Shown: positions 43,266-52,185, counted from the first letter of the stretch. The stretch: 64,000 nucleotides of DNA from Lutibacter sp. (GCA_027449025.1 DAIDMK010000003.1:1-64000), one strand, 5' to 3'. Notes: a model not told the origin generated them from the sequence alone. Translations and numbers: made by a program.

Positions 43266-45062
43266 ATGAACAACAATACAATTGGTTTAGAAATTCGACA
43301 AAGAGTACTGCAATACCAAGGCGAAAACGCTATTTATTATAAAAGTGATAAATTGAAAACCTGGGTTGGAATTTCCTGGGCCAATTTCGGCGAAAAAATT
43401 CAAAAATTATCAAAAGCATTGTTACATTTTGGCATAAAAGAGCAGCAAAATGTAGCCATTTTCGCAGAAAACATGCCTGATTGGATTGTAGCAGACATAG
43501 CCATAATGAGCATTAGGGCTGTAACAGTTCCTATTTATGCAACAAATTCTAAAAAAGAGGTTGAATATATTATAAACGATGCCGAAATAAGTGTAATTTT
43601 TGTCGGCTGTCAAGAAGAATATGATAAAGCATTAGAAATTTCAAAAACCAATAATTTCTTAAAATTAATAGTTACGCTGTGCGAAGACATTAAGTTTGAA
43701 AATACTCAAAATTCAAGTCATATAAATAATTTTCTAGCTGTGGAAACAGATGAAATTATTGAAACAGAACTTCAAAAAAGATATTTTGAAGTCGAATCAA
43801 CCGATTTGGTAAGTATTATTTACACCTCAGGCACAACAGGCGAACCAAAAGGGGTAATGTTAGACCATACCAATTTTTCGGAGTCATTAAAAGCGCATGA
43901 TTTTGAGCTAAATGTTTCTGAAGAAGACACTTCTTTAAGTTTTTTACCTTTAAGTCATATTTATGAAAGAAGCTGGGTTTTCTTTTGTTTGCACAGAGGC
44001 ATCAAAGTATATTTCAATCAAAATCCGAAGTTAATTGCTGAAGTTTTGAAAGAGGTAAAACCAACTGTAATGTGTACAGTTCCCCGTATTTTTGAGAAAA
44101 TTTATGCGGCAATTCAGGATAAAAAAAAGGAAGCTTCTCCCGTTAAAATTAAACTAATGGATTGGGCATTGGCAGTAGGAAATTCCTATCATAACAATTA
44201 CAAAAGATTGGATAAACAGGTTCCTAAAAGTTTAGGAATTAAATATAAAATTGCCGATAAACTTGTGTTGAGCAAATTAAGAGAAGTTTTTGGCGGACGT
44301 ATAAAATTTATGCCTTGCGGCGGGGCTCCGTTAGCGGCTGATATGGTTGCGTTTTTTCATTCCTTTGGTTTAAATATTAAATGCGGGTATGGACTGACAG
44401 AAACTACCGCAACGGTTTCTCTTTTTGGCAATACGCATTTCGAATTTAATTTAGCCGGAAAAACCATCGAGGGTTCCCAAATAAAGATTGGCGAAAATAA
44501 TGAAATTTTAATAAAAGGGCCAGGTGTTATGAAAGGTTATTATAAAAAACCTATTGAAACTACCGAGGTTTTTAAAGATGGCTGGTTTTGCTCTGGTGAT
44601 GCCGGAAAAATTGATGAAAATGGCAATTTAATCATCACCGACAGAATAAAAGATTTGATGAAAACTTCAGGGGGAAAATATATTGCGCCTCAAAAATTGG
44701 AAATGGCACTCATAAGTGATGCTTTCATTGAACAAATAGCGGTAATTGGCGACCAGCAAAAATATGTAACAGCACTGGCAGTACCAAGTTTTGAAAATTT
44801 AAAACAATATGCCATTCAACATAAAATCGACTTTAAGGATATTGAAGAATTAATCAATCACAATCAGATTAAAGAGCTATTTGAAAAACGATTTGAAGCC
44901 TTGCAAAAAGAGTTTTCAGTATTTGAAAAAATTAAGAAATTTACCTTATTACCTAAAGAATTCAGTATTGAAGCTGGGGAAATTACAGCTACTTTAAAGC
45001 TGAAACGAAAAGTTATTCAGCAAAAATACAAAGAGCTCATCGATAAAATGTATAAAGAGTAA
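43266..45062 (+). CDS. Long-chain fatty acid-CoA ligase (AMP-forming)
   Basis: 598 residues. AMP-binding signature SIIYTSGTTGEPKGVMLDH near residues 185-203, the acyl-adenylate motif GYGLTETTATVSLF, and DGWFCSGDAGKIDENGNLII, as in FadD15-type enzymes of Bacteroidota. Last third: TDRIKDLMKTSGGKYIAPQK with the catalytic lysine region. Activates fatty acids to acyl-CoA for degradation or lipid synthesis; cytoplasmic or membrane-associated. Alone on its strand with its own promoter. Confidence 0.92.
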   Translation: MNNNTIGLEIRQRVLQYQGENAIYYKSDKLKTWVGISWANFGEKIQKLSKALLHFGIKEQQNVAIFAENMPDWIVADIAIMSIRAVTVPIYATNSKKEVEYIINDAEISVIFVGCQEEYDKALEISKTNNFLKLIVTLCEDIKFENTQNSSHINNFLAVETDEIIETELQKRYFEVESTDLVSIIYTSGTTGEPKGVMLDHTNFSESLKAHDFELNVSEEDTSLSFLPLSHIYERSWVFFCLHRGIKVYFNQNPKLIAEVLKEVKPTVMCTVPRIFEKIYAAIQDKKKEASPVKIKLMDWALAVGNSYHNNYKRLDKQVPKSLGIKYKIADKLVLSKLREVFGGRIKFMPCGGAPLAADMVAFFHSFGLNIKCGYGLTETTATVSLFGNTHFEFNLAGKTIEGSQIKIGENNEILIKGPGVMKGYYKKPIETTEVFKDGWFCSGDAGKIDENGNLIITDRIKDLMKTSGGKYIAPQKLEMALISDAFIEQIAVIGDQQKYVTALAVPSFENLKQYAIQHKIDFKDIEELINHNQIKELFEKRFEALQKEFSVFEKIKKFTLLPKEFSIEAGEITATLKLKRKVIQQKYKELIDKMYKE

Positions 45063-45105
45063 ATTGCAGGCTGCTTCAAAAAATAAGGAACAACAAAAAA
45101 CTTTG

Positions 45106-45113
45106 TAACTTTG
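45106..45113 (+). promoter_or_regulatory. -7 element upstream of rsmI
   Basis: TAACTTTG lies 160 bases upstream of the rsmI start; if used, the repeat at 45130 would be in the 5' untranslated leader. Confidence 0.35.
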
Positions 45114-45129
45114 AAGTTGGTTTAATATT

Positions 45130-45214
45130 AAATTTCCCCTCTTGAGAACCCTGTCCCGTTTTTAGAACGGGAGGGCTAGGGGTGTGTAAAAAACCTAATA
45201 AGGAATAAAAAATT
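45130..45214 (+). repeat. C/G-rich dispersed repeat, copy 2
   Basis: Same word order as the copy at 12485-12575: CCCCTCTTGAGAACC, CCCGTTTTTAGAACGGGAGG, GTGTGTAAAAAACCTAATAA. A CCCGTT/AACGGG hairpin lies in the middle. Located after the acyl-CoA ligase and before rsmI. Confidence 0.65.
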
Positions 45215-45271
45215 AGTAATAATCGGTCAACTCTAATCAAGGAAGCTAAAAATATTAAAATACTTAAAACA

Positions 45272-45946
45272 TTGGAATCAAAATTATATTTAGTGCCAAC
45301 GCCCATTGGAAATTTAGAAGACATCACCTTAAGAGCTATCAGGATTTTAAAGGAAGTGGATTTAATTTTGGCCGAAGATACACGTACCAGCGGAAAATTA
45401 TTAAAGCATTATGAAATTTCAACGCATATGCATAGCCACCATATGCACAATGAGCATAAAACCGTGACCAATATAGTACAACGTATTAAAAATGGGGAGT
45501 CCGTTGCGTTGATTTCCGATGCCGGAACGCCTGCCATATCCGATCCTGGTTTTCTGCTCACGCACGCTTGTTTGGAAAATGGCGTAGAGATTGAATGTTT
45601 GCCAGGTGCCACGGCTTTTGTGCCTGCTCTGGTGAATAGCGGTTTGCCAAATGATAAATTTGTTTTTGAAGGATTTTTACCTGTTAAAAAAGGCCGACAA
45701 ACACGCTTGACTTTCTTGGCCGATGAAACACGAACCATCATTTTTTATGAATCGCCGCATAAATTATTAAAAACCCTTACCAATTTTGCTGAATATTTTG
45801 GTGCGGACCGGCAAATCTCCATTTCTCGTGAACTAACCAAATTGTACGAAGAAACTTTAAGAGGAACCGTTGCTGAAATGATTGAACATTTTACCAACAA
45901 ACCGCCCAAAGGCGAATTTGTGGTAGTTGTTGGCGGAAAAAAGTAA
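45272..45946 (+). CDS. rsmI: 16S rRNA 2'-O-ribose C1402 methyltransferase
   Basis: 224 residues beginning with TTG at 45272; the family starts with ESKLYLVPTPIGNLEDITLR, so TTG is the start. Markers: GNLEDIT, ALISDAGTPAISDPGF, LPGATAFVPALVNSGLP and the SAM-binding FVVVVGG end region (GEFVVVVGGKK). It methylates the ribose of C1402 in 16S rRNA. Stops are clean and there is no partner gene. Confidence 0.95.
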   Translation: MESKLYLVPTPIGNLEDITLRAIRILKEVDLILAEDTRTSGKLLKHYEISTHMHSHHMHNEHKTVTNIVQRIKNGESVALISDAGTPAISDPGFLLTHACLENGVEIECLPGATAFVPALVNSGLPNDKFVFEGFLPVKKGRQTRLTFLADETRTIIFYESPHKLLKTLTNFAEYFGADRQISISRELTKLYEETLRGTVAEMIEHFTNKPPKGEFVVVVGGKK

Positions 45947-46087
45947 AATATTTATTGTCTTTCCTAGGGGTTAAAACCCTTTGTTGAAGGATGTGCACAC
46001 CCAGCAAATTCATTCTTATAGTATTTTTTGTTTTTTGTATTGTTAAATTAATTACTTTTAATCTATAACTAACTTAAAATCAATATT

Positions 46088-46600
46088 ATGAAAAACACTT
46101 GTTTTATTTTATTCTTATCAGTGCTATTTATTGGATGTCAGCCCAAACCAGATAATTCTGTGAACGAGGCCTTTGAGAAAAACTCAAAAACAGTGATGGC
46201 CAATTTAGAAGGATTTCAAAACGAAAACATTGATTACTCTATGTATGCAAAAGATTTTGCTCTATTAGAGACTGGCTTTGGCGCCCCTAAAGATTCTCTA
46301 AATTTGGATGAGACAATGGCAAACGACAAGCAAATGTGGGCAACATTTGATTTCAAATTGTTGACTTCGCCGCTTGTTTTATTGCCAGGTGTTAATGCCG
46401 ACACCAAATTAGCAGATGGTTCTGTTCGTCATTATAGCAGTTGGGAAGTTACACTTCCTGCAACAGATTCCACTGCAGCCAAAACAGGGGTTATAAGATT
46501 ATATGAATCTTTTGATTTTGATGCCGAAGGTAAAATAAGATACCAGCAAGTTTATGGCGACTTTGGCGGCTTAATGAGCCATTTATTCAGCAAAGAATAG
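46088..46600 (+). CDS. Lipoprotein, probably SnoaL/NTF2-like
   Basis: 170 residues; lipobox FIGC at residue 17 (FILFLSVLFIGCQPKP). Mature region alpha plus beta, with an N-terminal helix NEAFEKNSKTVMANLEGF, NIDYSMYAKDFALLETG, and strands HYSSWEVTLP and IRLYESFDFD, then IRYQQVYGDFGG; the sequence of elements suggests an NTF2-like fold as in SnoaL-type proteins, without certainty. Convergent with the EamA gene, whose stop codon is two bases away. Confidence 0.6.
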   Translation: MKNTCFILFLSVLFIGCQPKPDNSVNEAFEKNSKTVMANLEGFQNENIDYSMYAKDFALLETGFGAPKDSLNLDETMANDKQMWATFDFKLLTSPLVLLPGVNADTKLADGSVRHYSSWEVTLPATDSTAAKTGVIRLYESFDFDAEGKIRYQQVYGDFGGLMSHLFSKE

Positions 46601-46601
46601 T

Positions 46602-47585
46602 TTAAACGATTTTGCTAAAATTCGAAAAGCCTTTATATTTTTTAAAGGTTTTTTTATGGGTTGGTTTTTTAATCAGTTTTTTGACGGAAAAAGGTTTTTC
46701 CTTCTTTCCAAGTAAAAAAACTGTAGAAACAATACAGATACTTCCTATCCAATCAATAGTTTCAAAGGGAATGTTAAGCCATAAAATAGCCAGTACGGTA
46801 GCAGAAAGTGGTTCAGCAGAAGTTAATAAACTTGTTTTTTGGCCGCCAATGAGCTTCACAGCTTTTAAATAAAAATAGAATGCCGCGAAAGTTCCGAACA
46901 AAATAATGAAAGAAGTATAGGAATAGGTATAAACATCCCAATCGCCTTCAACATTCCATGGTGCTTTTACAAAAGAAAATACCACTCCGCCAACAAACAA
47001 TCCCCAGCCTATAATTACAGTTGAACTGTATTTTTTTAGCAAAACTATTGGCTGTAAGGTATAAATCGCTAAAGCAAATGCCGAAGCAATTCCGTAGAGA
47101 AAAGCAATTCCCGAAATTGATAAACTGTGAATATTGCCGTGGGTCACCAATAAAAAAGTTCCTAAAACCGCCAATAGGATTGCTGCAAATTCTAAAGTTT
47201 TTGGGAACTTTTGGTTTTTAAAGGCAAGGTAAATGGCAATCAAAACCGGACCAGCAAATTGTAAAACAGTTGCTGTGGCAGCGTTAGAGTGTTTTACTGC
47301 GGCAAAATAAGTGTATTGCACCGCCAATATCCCAGTGATGCTGAATAAGACCAATTGAAAGGCATCTTTTTTTGTTTTCCAGATATTCCATAGGTCGGGA
47401 TTTTTATTAAAGCTGGCAATTAAAAGCAATATAAAACCAGAAATCAACATTCTTGCTGTGATTAACCATTCTACATTGATGCCTCTTTGCTGAAACAGGA
47501 ATTGGGCAAAAGTTCCCGAAATTCCCCAAAGCACAGAAGCGATTAATGCCAATGAAAATCCTTTTAAAAGATCAGATTCTTGCAT
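46602..47585 (-). CDS. EamA/DMT-family permease
   Basis: 327 residues with ten membrane helices in two EamA repeats: FSLALIASVLWGISGTFAQF starts repeat one, and GIAFLYGIASAFALAIYTLQ starts repeat two. Other landmarks: SNAATATVLQFAGPVLIAIY and SLLTSAEPLSATVLAILWLN, the paired ATxxxLxxxxP motif. The C-terminus is basic (KKPTHKKTFKKYKG). Probably an exporter or importer of small metabolites. Confidence 0.85.
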   Translation of the reverse strand: MQESDLLKGFSLALIASVLWGISGTFAQFLFQQRGINVEWLITARMLISGFILLLIASFNKNPDLWNIWKTKKDAFQLVLFSITGILAVQYTYFAAVKHSNAATATVLQFAGPVLIAIYLAFKNQKFPKTLEFAAILLAVLGTFLLVTHGNIHSLSISGIAFLYGIASAFALAIYTLQPIVLLKKYSSTVIIGWGLFVGGVVFSFVKAPWNVEGDWDVYTYSYTSFIILFGTFAAFYFYLKAVKLIGGQKTSLLTSAEPLSATVLAILWLNIPFETIDWIGSICIVSTVFLLGKKEKPFSVKKLIKKPTHKKTFKKYKGFSNFSKIV

Positions 47586-47735
47586 AAAAAATGTGCGGTT
47601 TATCGTGCTGGTTTTTGAGATACAAACATACTGATATCAGCATCTATTACAATATAAAAAAGGCACAATTTTTAAGGTGATTATTTTTAGCTGTTTCACG
47701 AGCAGGATGTTAGCTATTGGGAATTTTTTTCAAAA

Positions 47736-47772
47736 AAATAAGTAGCATGAATCAAATCCATGCTACTTATTT
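47736..47772 (-). terminator. Terminator after the iron alcohol dehydrogenase gene
   Basis: AAATAAGTAGCATG (47736-47749) and CATGCTACTTATTT (47759-47772) form a perfect 14-bp stem with a nine-base loop; on the minus strand a T run follows. The dispersed repeat lies between it and the dehydrogenase stop. Confidence 0.75.
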
Positions 47773-47864
47773 CATCTGTTTAAATATTATTTTTTTGTTG
47801 GTAACAGATGCAGTTCGCTACTAATCATTCCTCTGTGTATTAAAATTTGTTATGCTCGTTTCAT
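47773..47864 (+). repeat. 92-bp dispersed intergenic repeat, copy 2
   Basis: Aligns without a gap to 10809-10900, 77 of 92 identical by hand count. The internal pair CATCTGTT (47773-47780) and AACAGATG (47803-47810) is perfectly complementary here. Both copies directly follow a hairpin on their left side, but the hairpin sequences differ. Orientation relative to flanking genes is opposite in the two places, so it is not a fixed 3' or 5' element. Confidence 0.7.
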
Positions 47865-47893
47865 CTATTTATAAATATAAATTAAACAATATT

Positions 47894-49054
47894 TTAATAA
47901 GCCATTGTCACAATTTTCTCCACATCGCTTGGTGTTACGTTTTGGCGTTCTCCCAAACCTTTCCATCCACGTTCGGTAAATCTTTTTGAAATAATTTGGG
48001 CAGTTCCTTTATAATCATCGGTGTATTCAGATAAGGAAGTTTTAATGCCCAAAGAGTTGAAAAAAGTTTTGGTTTTTTCAATTCCTGCTTTCGCTTTTTC
48101 TTCTAAAGTTCCTTCAGTTACGTTCCAAACGCGCTCGGCATATTGCGCTAATTTTTCCTTTTTATTTTCAAAATTGTAGGTATAATGGCTTGGCAATATA
48201 ATCGCCAAAGTTCTTGCATGGTCTATTCCAAATAAAGCGGTTAATTCGTGACCCATCATATGTGTAGCCCAATCGGTTGGTACGCCTTTTTGTATCAATC
48301 CGTTTAAGGCCATCGTGCAACTCCACATAAAGTTTGCAGCGGCATTGTAATCGGCTGGATTTTTCATAATTTTTGGCGCCACTTCAATTAGCGTCTGCAA
48401 AATACTTTCCGCAAACCTGTCTTGTAACATTGCACCTATCGGATAGGTCAAATATTGCTCCATCACATGGGTAAAAGCATCTGCCAATCCGTTAGCAATT
48501 TGCTTTTCCGGAATTGACTGCACCACTTCTGGGTCTAAAATAGAAAATACAGGAAACAATCCTGGTCCACCCATCACCAATTTTTCTTTGGTTTCCCTAC
48601 GTGTCACCACTGCGCCTGAATTCATTTCCGAACCTGTAGCGGGTAAAGTAAGCACTGTTCCAAAAGGCATTCCGACAAAGCTTCTTTCGCTATTTTTTAG
48701 AATATTCCAAGGATCGTCGCCTTCATAAACTGCAGCAGCCGATAAAAATTTAACACCATCAATTACCGAACCACCACCAACTGCTAATAAAAATGTAATA
48801 TTTTCATTTTTAATAACTTTTAGCGCGTCCATTAAAACAGCATATTCTGGATTGGCGGGAATGCCACCAAATTCTAGGACTTTAAAATCGGCAAGAGCGG
48901 CTTTCACTTGGTCGTAAACGCCGTTCATCTTTATGCTTCCGCCGCCATAAACCAATAACACTTTTGCGTTTGTTGGAATTTCTTTTGAAAGATTTTTTAT
49001 TTGGTCTTTTCCGAACACTATTTTAGTCGGATTTTGAAAATCGAAATTGTTCAT
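47894..49054 (-). CDS. Iron-containing alcohol dehydrogenase (type III, YqhD/BdhA-like)
   Basis: 386 residues. NAD(P)-binding GGGSI and AVGGGSVIDGVKFLSA; LPATGSEMNSGAVVTRRETK; metal ligands D in GLADAFTHVMEQYLTYP and the first His there, then MGHELTALFGIDHARTLA with two more His. This set marks the iron-dependent alcohol dehydrogenase family. Probably reduces aldehydes. Terminal gene of the TetR-controlled block, 23 bases after the preceding gene. Confidence 0.9.
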   Translation of the reverse strand: MNNFDFQNPTKIVFGKDQIKNLSKEIPTNAKVLLVYGGGSIKMNGVYDQVKAALADFKVLEFGGIPANPEYAVLMDALKVIKNENITFLLAVGGGSVIDGVKFLSAAAVYEGDDPWNILKNSERSFVGMPFGTVLTLPATGSEMNSGAVVTRRETKEKLVMGGPGLFPVFSILDPEVVQSIPEKQIANGLADAFTHVMEQYLTYPIGAMLQDRFAESILQTLIEVAPKIMKNPADYNAAANFMWSCTMALNGLIQKGVPTDWATHMMGHELTALFGIDHARTLAIILPSHYTYNFENKKEKLAQYAERVWNVTEGTLEEKAKAGIEKTKTFFNSLGIKTSLSEYTDDYKGTAQIISKRFTERGWKGLGERQNVTPSDVEKIVTMAY

Positions 49055-49077
49055 TTGTGTGAATTTTAATATATTAT

Positions 49078-50073
49078 TTAAATTTTAACTAGCATTTTTC
49101 CACTGTTTTTACCTTCAAAAAGGTCTAAAAATGCTTGTGGAATTGTATCAAAACCTTCAGAAATTGTTTCAGCAGATGTTAGTTTTCCTTCTGCCAGCCA
49201 TATTGATAATTGCGCAATTGCTTCAGCGTATTTTTCAGCATAATTGAAAACTATAAACCCTTGCATTAAAGCGCTATTTTTTACTAAAAAAGGTTGAACA
49301 CTCATGCTTTTTGGCAATTCAGTGTTGTTATATAATGAAATGGCTCCACAAATAATAAAACGCGCAAATTGGTTGATGTTCAATAGGACAGCATCAGAAA
49401 TTGGGCCGCCAACATTGTCAAAATAAATATCTACACCATTTGGTGCTGCTTCTTTAATGGCAGCAGCCATATTTTTGGTAGTGTTGTAGTTAATTGCCTC
49501 ATCAAACCCAAATTTAGATTTTAATAAGGCTGTTTTTTCATCGCTACCAGCAATACCAATAACTCGGCAGCCTAATATTTTACCGATTTGCCCCACAATA
49601 CTACCAACGGCACCTGCGGCACCAGAAACAACGATTGTTTCACCTTTTTTAGGCTTTCCAATTTCTGTTAAACCTAAATATGCCGTTAAACCCGTCATTC
49701 CTAAAACGCCTAAATATGTTGAAAGAGGCGCTCTTGTAGCATCAACTTTTAACAAACCTTCGCCGTTTGATTTTTGAAATTCTTTCCAAGCTAACATTCC
49801 AGAAACAAAATCACCCTTTGTAAATGCCGGATTTTTTGAGTCGATTACTTCAGCAATAATGCCCGAGCTTATAGGTTTGTGAAGCTCAAAAGGTGGTATG
49901 TACGATTTTGCATCACTCATTCTCCCTCTTAAATATGGGTCAACTGATACGTAGGTTGTTTTTAATAATAGTTCTCCTGTCGAAATTTCTTCTATCTTAT
50001 TTGAAACAAATTTAAAATCTGATAACTTTGGTTTTCCAACGGGTCTTTTTTCTAATAAAATTGCTTTGTTCAT
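49078..50073 (-). CDS. NADP-dependent oxidoreductase (MDR family, leukotriene B4 dehydrogenase/CurA-like)
   Basis: 331 residues, zinc-independent medium-chain reductase. It begins NKAILLEKRPVGKPKLSDFK, contains VSVDPYLRGRMSD, the cofactor site VVSGAAGAVGSIVGQIGKIL, and YFDNVGGPISDAVLLNINQF, all found in alkenal/enone reductases of the YfmJ, CurA and PTGR type. Probably reduces activated double bonds with NADPH. Confidence 0.9.
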   Translation of the reverse strand: MNKAILLEKRPVGKPKLSDFKFVSNKIEEISTGELLLKTTYVSVDPYLRGRMSDAKSYIPPFELHKPISSGIIAEVIDSKNPAFTKGDFVSGMLAWKEFQKSNGEGLLKVDATRAPLSTYLGVLGMTGLTAYLGLTEIGKPKKGETIVVSGAAGAVGSIVGQIGKILGCRVIGIAGSDEKTALLKSKFGFDEAINYNTTKNMAAAIKEAAPNGVDIYFDNVGGPISDAVLLNINQFARFIICGAISLYNNTELPKSMSVQPFLVKNSALMQGFIVFNYAEKYAEAIAQLSIWLAEGKLTSAETISEGFDTIPQAFLDLFEGKNSGKMLVKI

Positions 50074-50138
50074 TGTTTTAAAATGTTTTAAAGTAACATG
50101 ATTTCAACACTATTGTTTCCTGTTATATTGGTAATTTT

Positions 50139-50771
50139 TTATTCAATTAAAGTGACTAAATCCTCTTTGCTTTTTCTTACTTTAGTGAGGTTTACCAACC
50201 AATCTTTCTCTGTATCTCGGTAACCTAAAGGAAGTAGTACGGCACTTCTTAATCCTTTTTCTCTTAGCCCTAAAATTTTATCCACTTCTGCTGGATCAAA
50301 ACCTTCAAGAGGTGTGCTATCTACACCTTCAAAAGCAGCAGCTGTAATGGCTGTACTGAATGCAATATAGGCCTGTTTCGCAGCATGGGTAAAGTTTTCT
50401 TCAGCATCTTTTTGCGGGTAAGTGCTTAGCAACATTTGTCGGTAGTTTTCCCAACCTTCATTTTTAAATCCACGTACTTCATTTGTTAAGTCGAACATTT
50501 TATTAATTCTTTCGGCGGTATAAGTATCCCATGCAGCAAAAACCAATAGATGCGAACAGTCTGATACAACAGATTGATTCCAAGCGATTTTTTTTATTTG
50601 TTCCTTGATTTCTGGATTTGTAATGACAATTATTTCAAAAGGTTGCAATCCGCTCGAAGTTGGCGCCAGTCTTGCTGCTTCAATAATTTTGTCAATTTTT
50701 TCTTGAGAAACTTTTTCTCCGTTCATTGCCTTTGCGGCATATCTCCAATTTAATTTGTTTATTAACTCCAT
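50139..50771 (-). CDS. Nitroreductase-family NAD(P)H oxidoreductase
   Basis: 210 residues, FMN-binding nitroreductase fold: opening NWRYAAKAMNGEKVSQEKI, the FMN site RLAPTSSGLQPFEIIVI, and GLRSAVLLPLGYRDTEKDW near the end. NfsB-like. Probably a flavin-dependent reductase of quinones or nitro compounds. Third gene of the TetR block. Confidence 0.9.
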   Translation of the reverse strand: MELINKLNWRYAAKAMNGEKVSQEKIDKIIEAARLAPTSSGLQPFEIIVITNPEIKEQIKKIAWNQSVVSDCSHLLVFAAWDTYTAERINKMFDLTNEVRGFKNEGWENYRQMLLSTYPQKDAEENFTHAAKQAYIAFSTAITAAAFEGVDSTPLEGFDPAEVDKILGLREKGLRSAVLLPLGYRDTEKDWLVNLTKVRKSKEDLVTLIE

Positions 50772-50795
50772 GTTTTTAGTTTGTAATTTATTTAG

Positions 50796-51473
50796 TTATT
50801 TATTTGATGATGGCAATAGTGCCAATTCCTGAATCTTGTCCGATTCTATAATTTGTATTTCAGGTATATTATTTGCCAAGTACACCATCGCTTTAGCAAT
50901 GTTTTCGGCTTCTATGATTTGGTATTTTTTTAATTTCCCAACCATTAAGGGTTTTAGTAATTTGAAGATGGCAATTCCAATTTTTTCAACCGGTCTTTTT
51001 TCATCCCTGTTTCCTCCAATAATGGATGGACGTAAAATATAAGTATGCGGTATTTTTTCCGATAAAACGGCCTGTTCCATTTCACCTTTGGTTTTGTTGT
51101 AAAAAATACTGCTTTTGGTCTTGGCACCCATCGCTGAAACCACTATAAAAGTTGGGATATGATTTTTTTTCGCCAGTTTTGCCACGGCTACCGGAATTCC
51201 AAAATCAATGTTTTTGTATTGCTTTTTATCAGGTGTTTTTTTTGTGGTGGTGCCAATGCAGCAGTACACTTCATCTGCAATAAAATCTAATTTAAAATTT
51301 TCCAAGGATAACAAATCACCGACTATTTCATTCACTTTTGACGACTTGTTTTCAGTTTTCTTTCTTGAAAATAGTTTGATATTGTCGTAATTTTCATCAG
51401 CAACCAACGCTGCTAAAAGATGTTTCCCCGTCAATCCAGAAGCGCCTAAAAGAATAGCTGTTTTTCCCATCAT
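50796..51473 (-). CDS. NAD(P)-binding oxidoreductase (TIP30/atypical SDR)
   Basis: 225 residues. Rossmann GASGLTGKHLLAALV at the start, YCCIGTTTKKTPDKKQYKNI, then VVSAMGAKTKSSIFYNKTKG with the SDR Y-x-x-x-K pair, ending in a helical cap. Belongs to the HTATIP2/TIP30-like NAD(P)H-binding group. Its first codon follows the tetR stop immediately (a second ATG at 51470 is possible), so the two are one transcript. Confidence 0.85.
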   Translation of the reverse strand: MMGKTAILLGASGLTGKHLLAALVADENYDNIKLFSRKKTENKSSKVNEIVGDLLSLENFKLDFIADEVYCCIGTTTKKTPDKKQYKNIDFGIPVAVAKLAKKNHIPTFIVVSAMGAKTKSSIFYNKTKGEMEQAVLSEKIPHTYILRPSIIGGNRDEKRPVEKIGIAIFKLLKPLMVGKLKKYQIIEAENIAKAMVYLANNIPEIQIIESDKIQELALLPSSNK

Positions 51474-52055
51474 TTAAATTTTAATTGCGTTCCAGGCCGA
51501 TTCAAATGCTTCGGTCAAATTGTCTTCGGATAATTCAAAATCATTACGGTGTTGCATTTTCATTAAAAACGCTAGCGGATAAATAGCATAAGCATATAAG
51601 AGATAGGGCGAAATAGGTTTTATAATTCCTTCTTTTTGTCCACGTTCCCATAAATCTAGCAAAGGTTGCAGGTTTTTTAAGCCTTCTTGTCTGCTTTTTT
51701 CATCAACCATTGTTGATATATTATCACATTGCGATAAAAAATTTGCTTCTTCAACCTGATTTAACTTGAAGTATGCAATGTTTCGCCAAATTAGTTCGAA
51801 ACCAGTTTCCACTGATAGACTCGTCAAATAATCCTTAAAAGCATATTTGCTAAATGAAGCCTTAGTTTCTAAATACAACTTGTTTATTAAGTCCTGTTTG
51901 TTTTCAAAATAAATATAAATGGTTGCGGGTGAAACATCGGCCATTTTTGCTATTTTAGACATTGGGGCATCGTGAAAACCGTTGTTGTTCACCAAATGAA
52001 GTGTTGCATTTAGCAACGCAATTCGTTTTTCGATACATTTTGTACGTTTTGCCAT
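51474..52055 (-). CDS. TetR-family repressor
   Basis: 193 residues from the ATG at 52055 (MAKRTKCIEKRIALLNA); the frame extends ten codons upstream, but the family begins here. Helix-turn-helix: RIALLNATLHLVNNNGFHDA, PMSKIAKMADVSPATIYIYF, ENKQDLINKLYLETK. C-terminal effector domain of about 130 residues. It heads a run of four oxidoreductase genes and its promoter region contains a matching palindrome, so it very probably represses its own operon. Confidence 0.92.
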   Translation of the reverse strand: MAKRTKCIEKRIALLNATLHLVNNNGFHDAPMSKIAKMADVSPATIYIYFENKQDLINKLYLETKASFSKYAFKDYLTSLSVETGFELIWRNIAYFKLNQVEEANFLSQCDNISTMVDEKSRQEGLKNLQPLLDLWERGQKEGIIKPISPYLLYAYAIYPLAFLMKMQHRNDFELSEDNLTEAFESAWNAIKI

Positions 52056-52082
52056 TATAAAATTGAATACATATTTCTGTGG

Positions 52083-52131
52083 CAAAGATAAACAAAATAT
52101 TTACAAAATGAACGTTCATTCGTTTTGTAAA
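52083..52131 (-). promoter_or_regulatory. tetR promoter and palindromic operator
   Basis: TATCTTTG on the minus strand (plus CAAAGATA, 52083-52090) is the -7 element about 28 bases before tetR. TTTACAAAATGAACG TTCATTCGTTTTGTAAA (52100-52131) contains the centre TGAACGTTCA and the outer arms TTTACAAAA/TTTTGTAAA, offset by four bases from a perfect palindrome. It covers the -33 area, so binding would block RNA polymerase. Confidence 0.65.
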
Positions 52132-52185
52132 TATAAAATAATGTTAAAACTTAAAATGTGGTACTTTTACAGAAATACCGGAATT

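Larger units (their letters stand above)
47586..47893. other. 308-base gap containing the EamA promoter, a hairpin and a dispersed repeat
   Basis: On the minus strand TATGTTTG (plus CAAACATA, 47623-47630) lies about 40 bases before the EamA ATG with ATTG (plus CAAT, 47650-47653) nineteen bases upstream. The hairpin and repeat are described separately. No gene is seen. Confidence 0.5.

Noticed and set aside
52063-52185. Upstream extension of rlmF
   Set aside because: It covers the tetR operator; the family start is at 52186.
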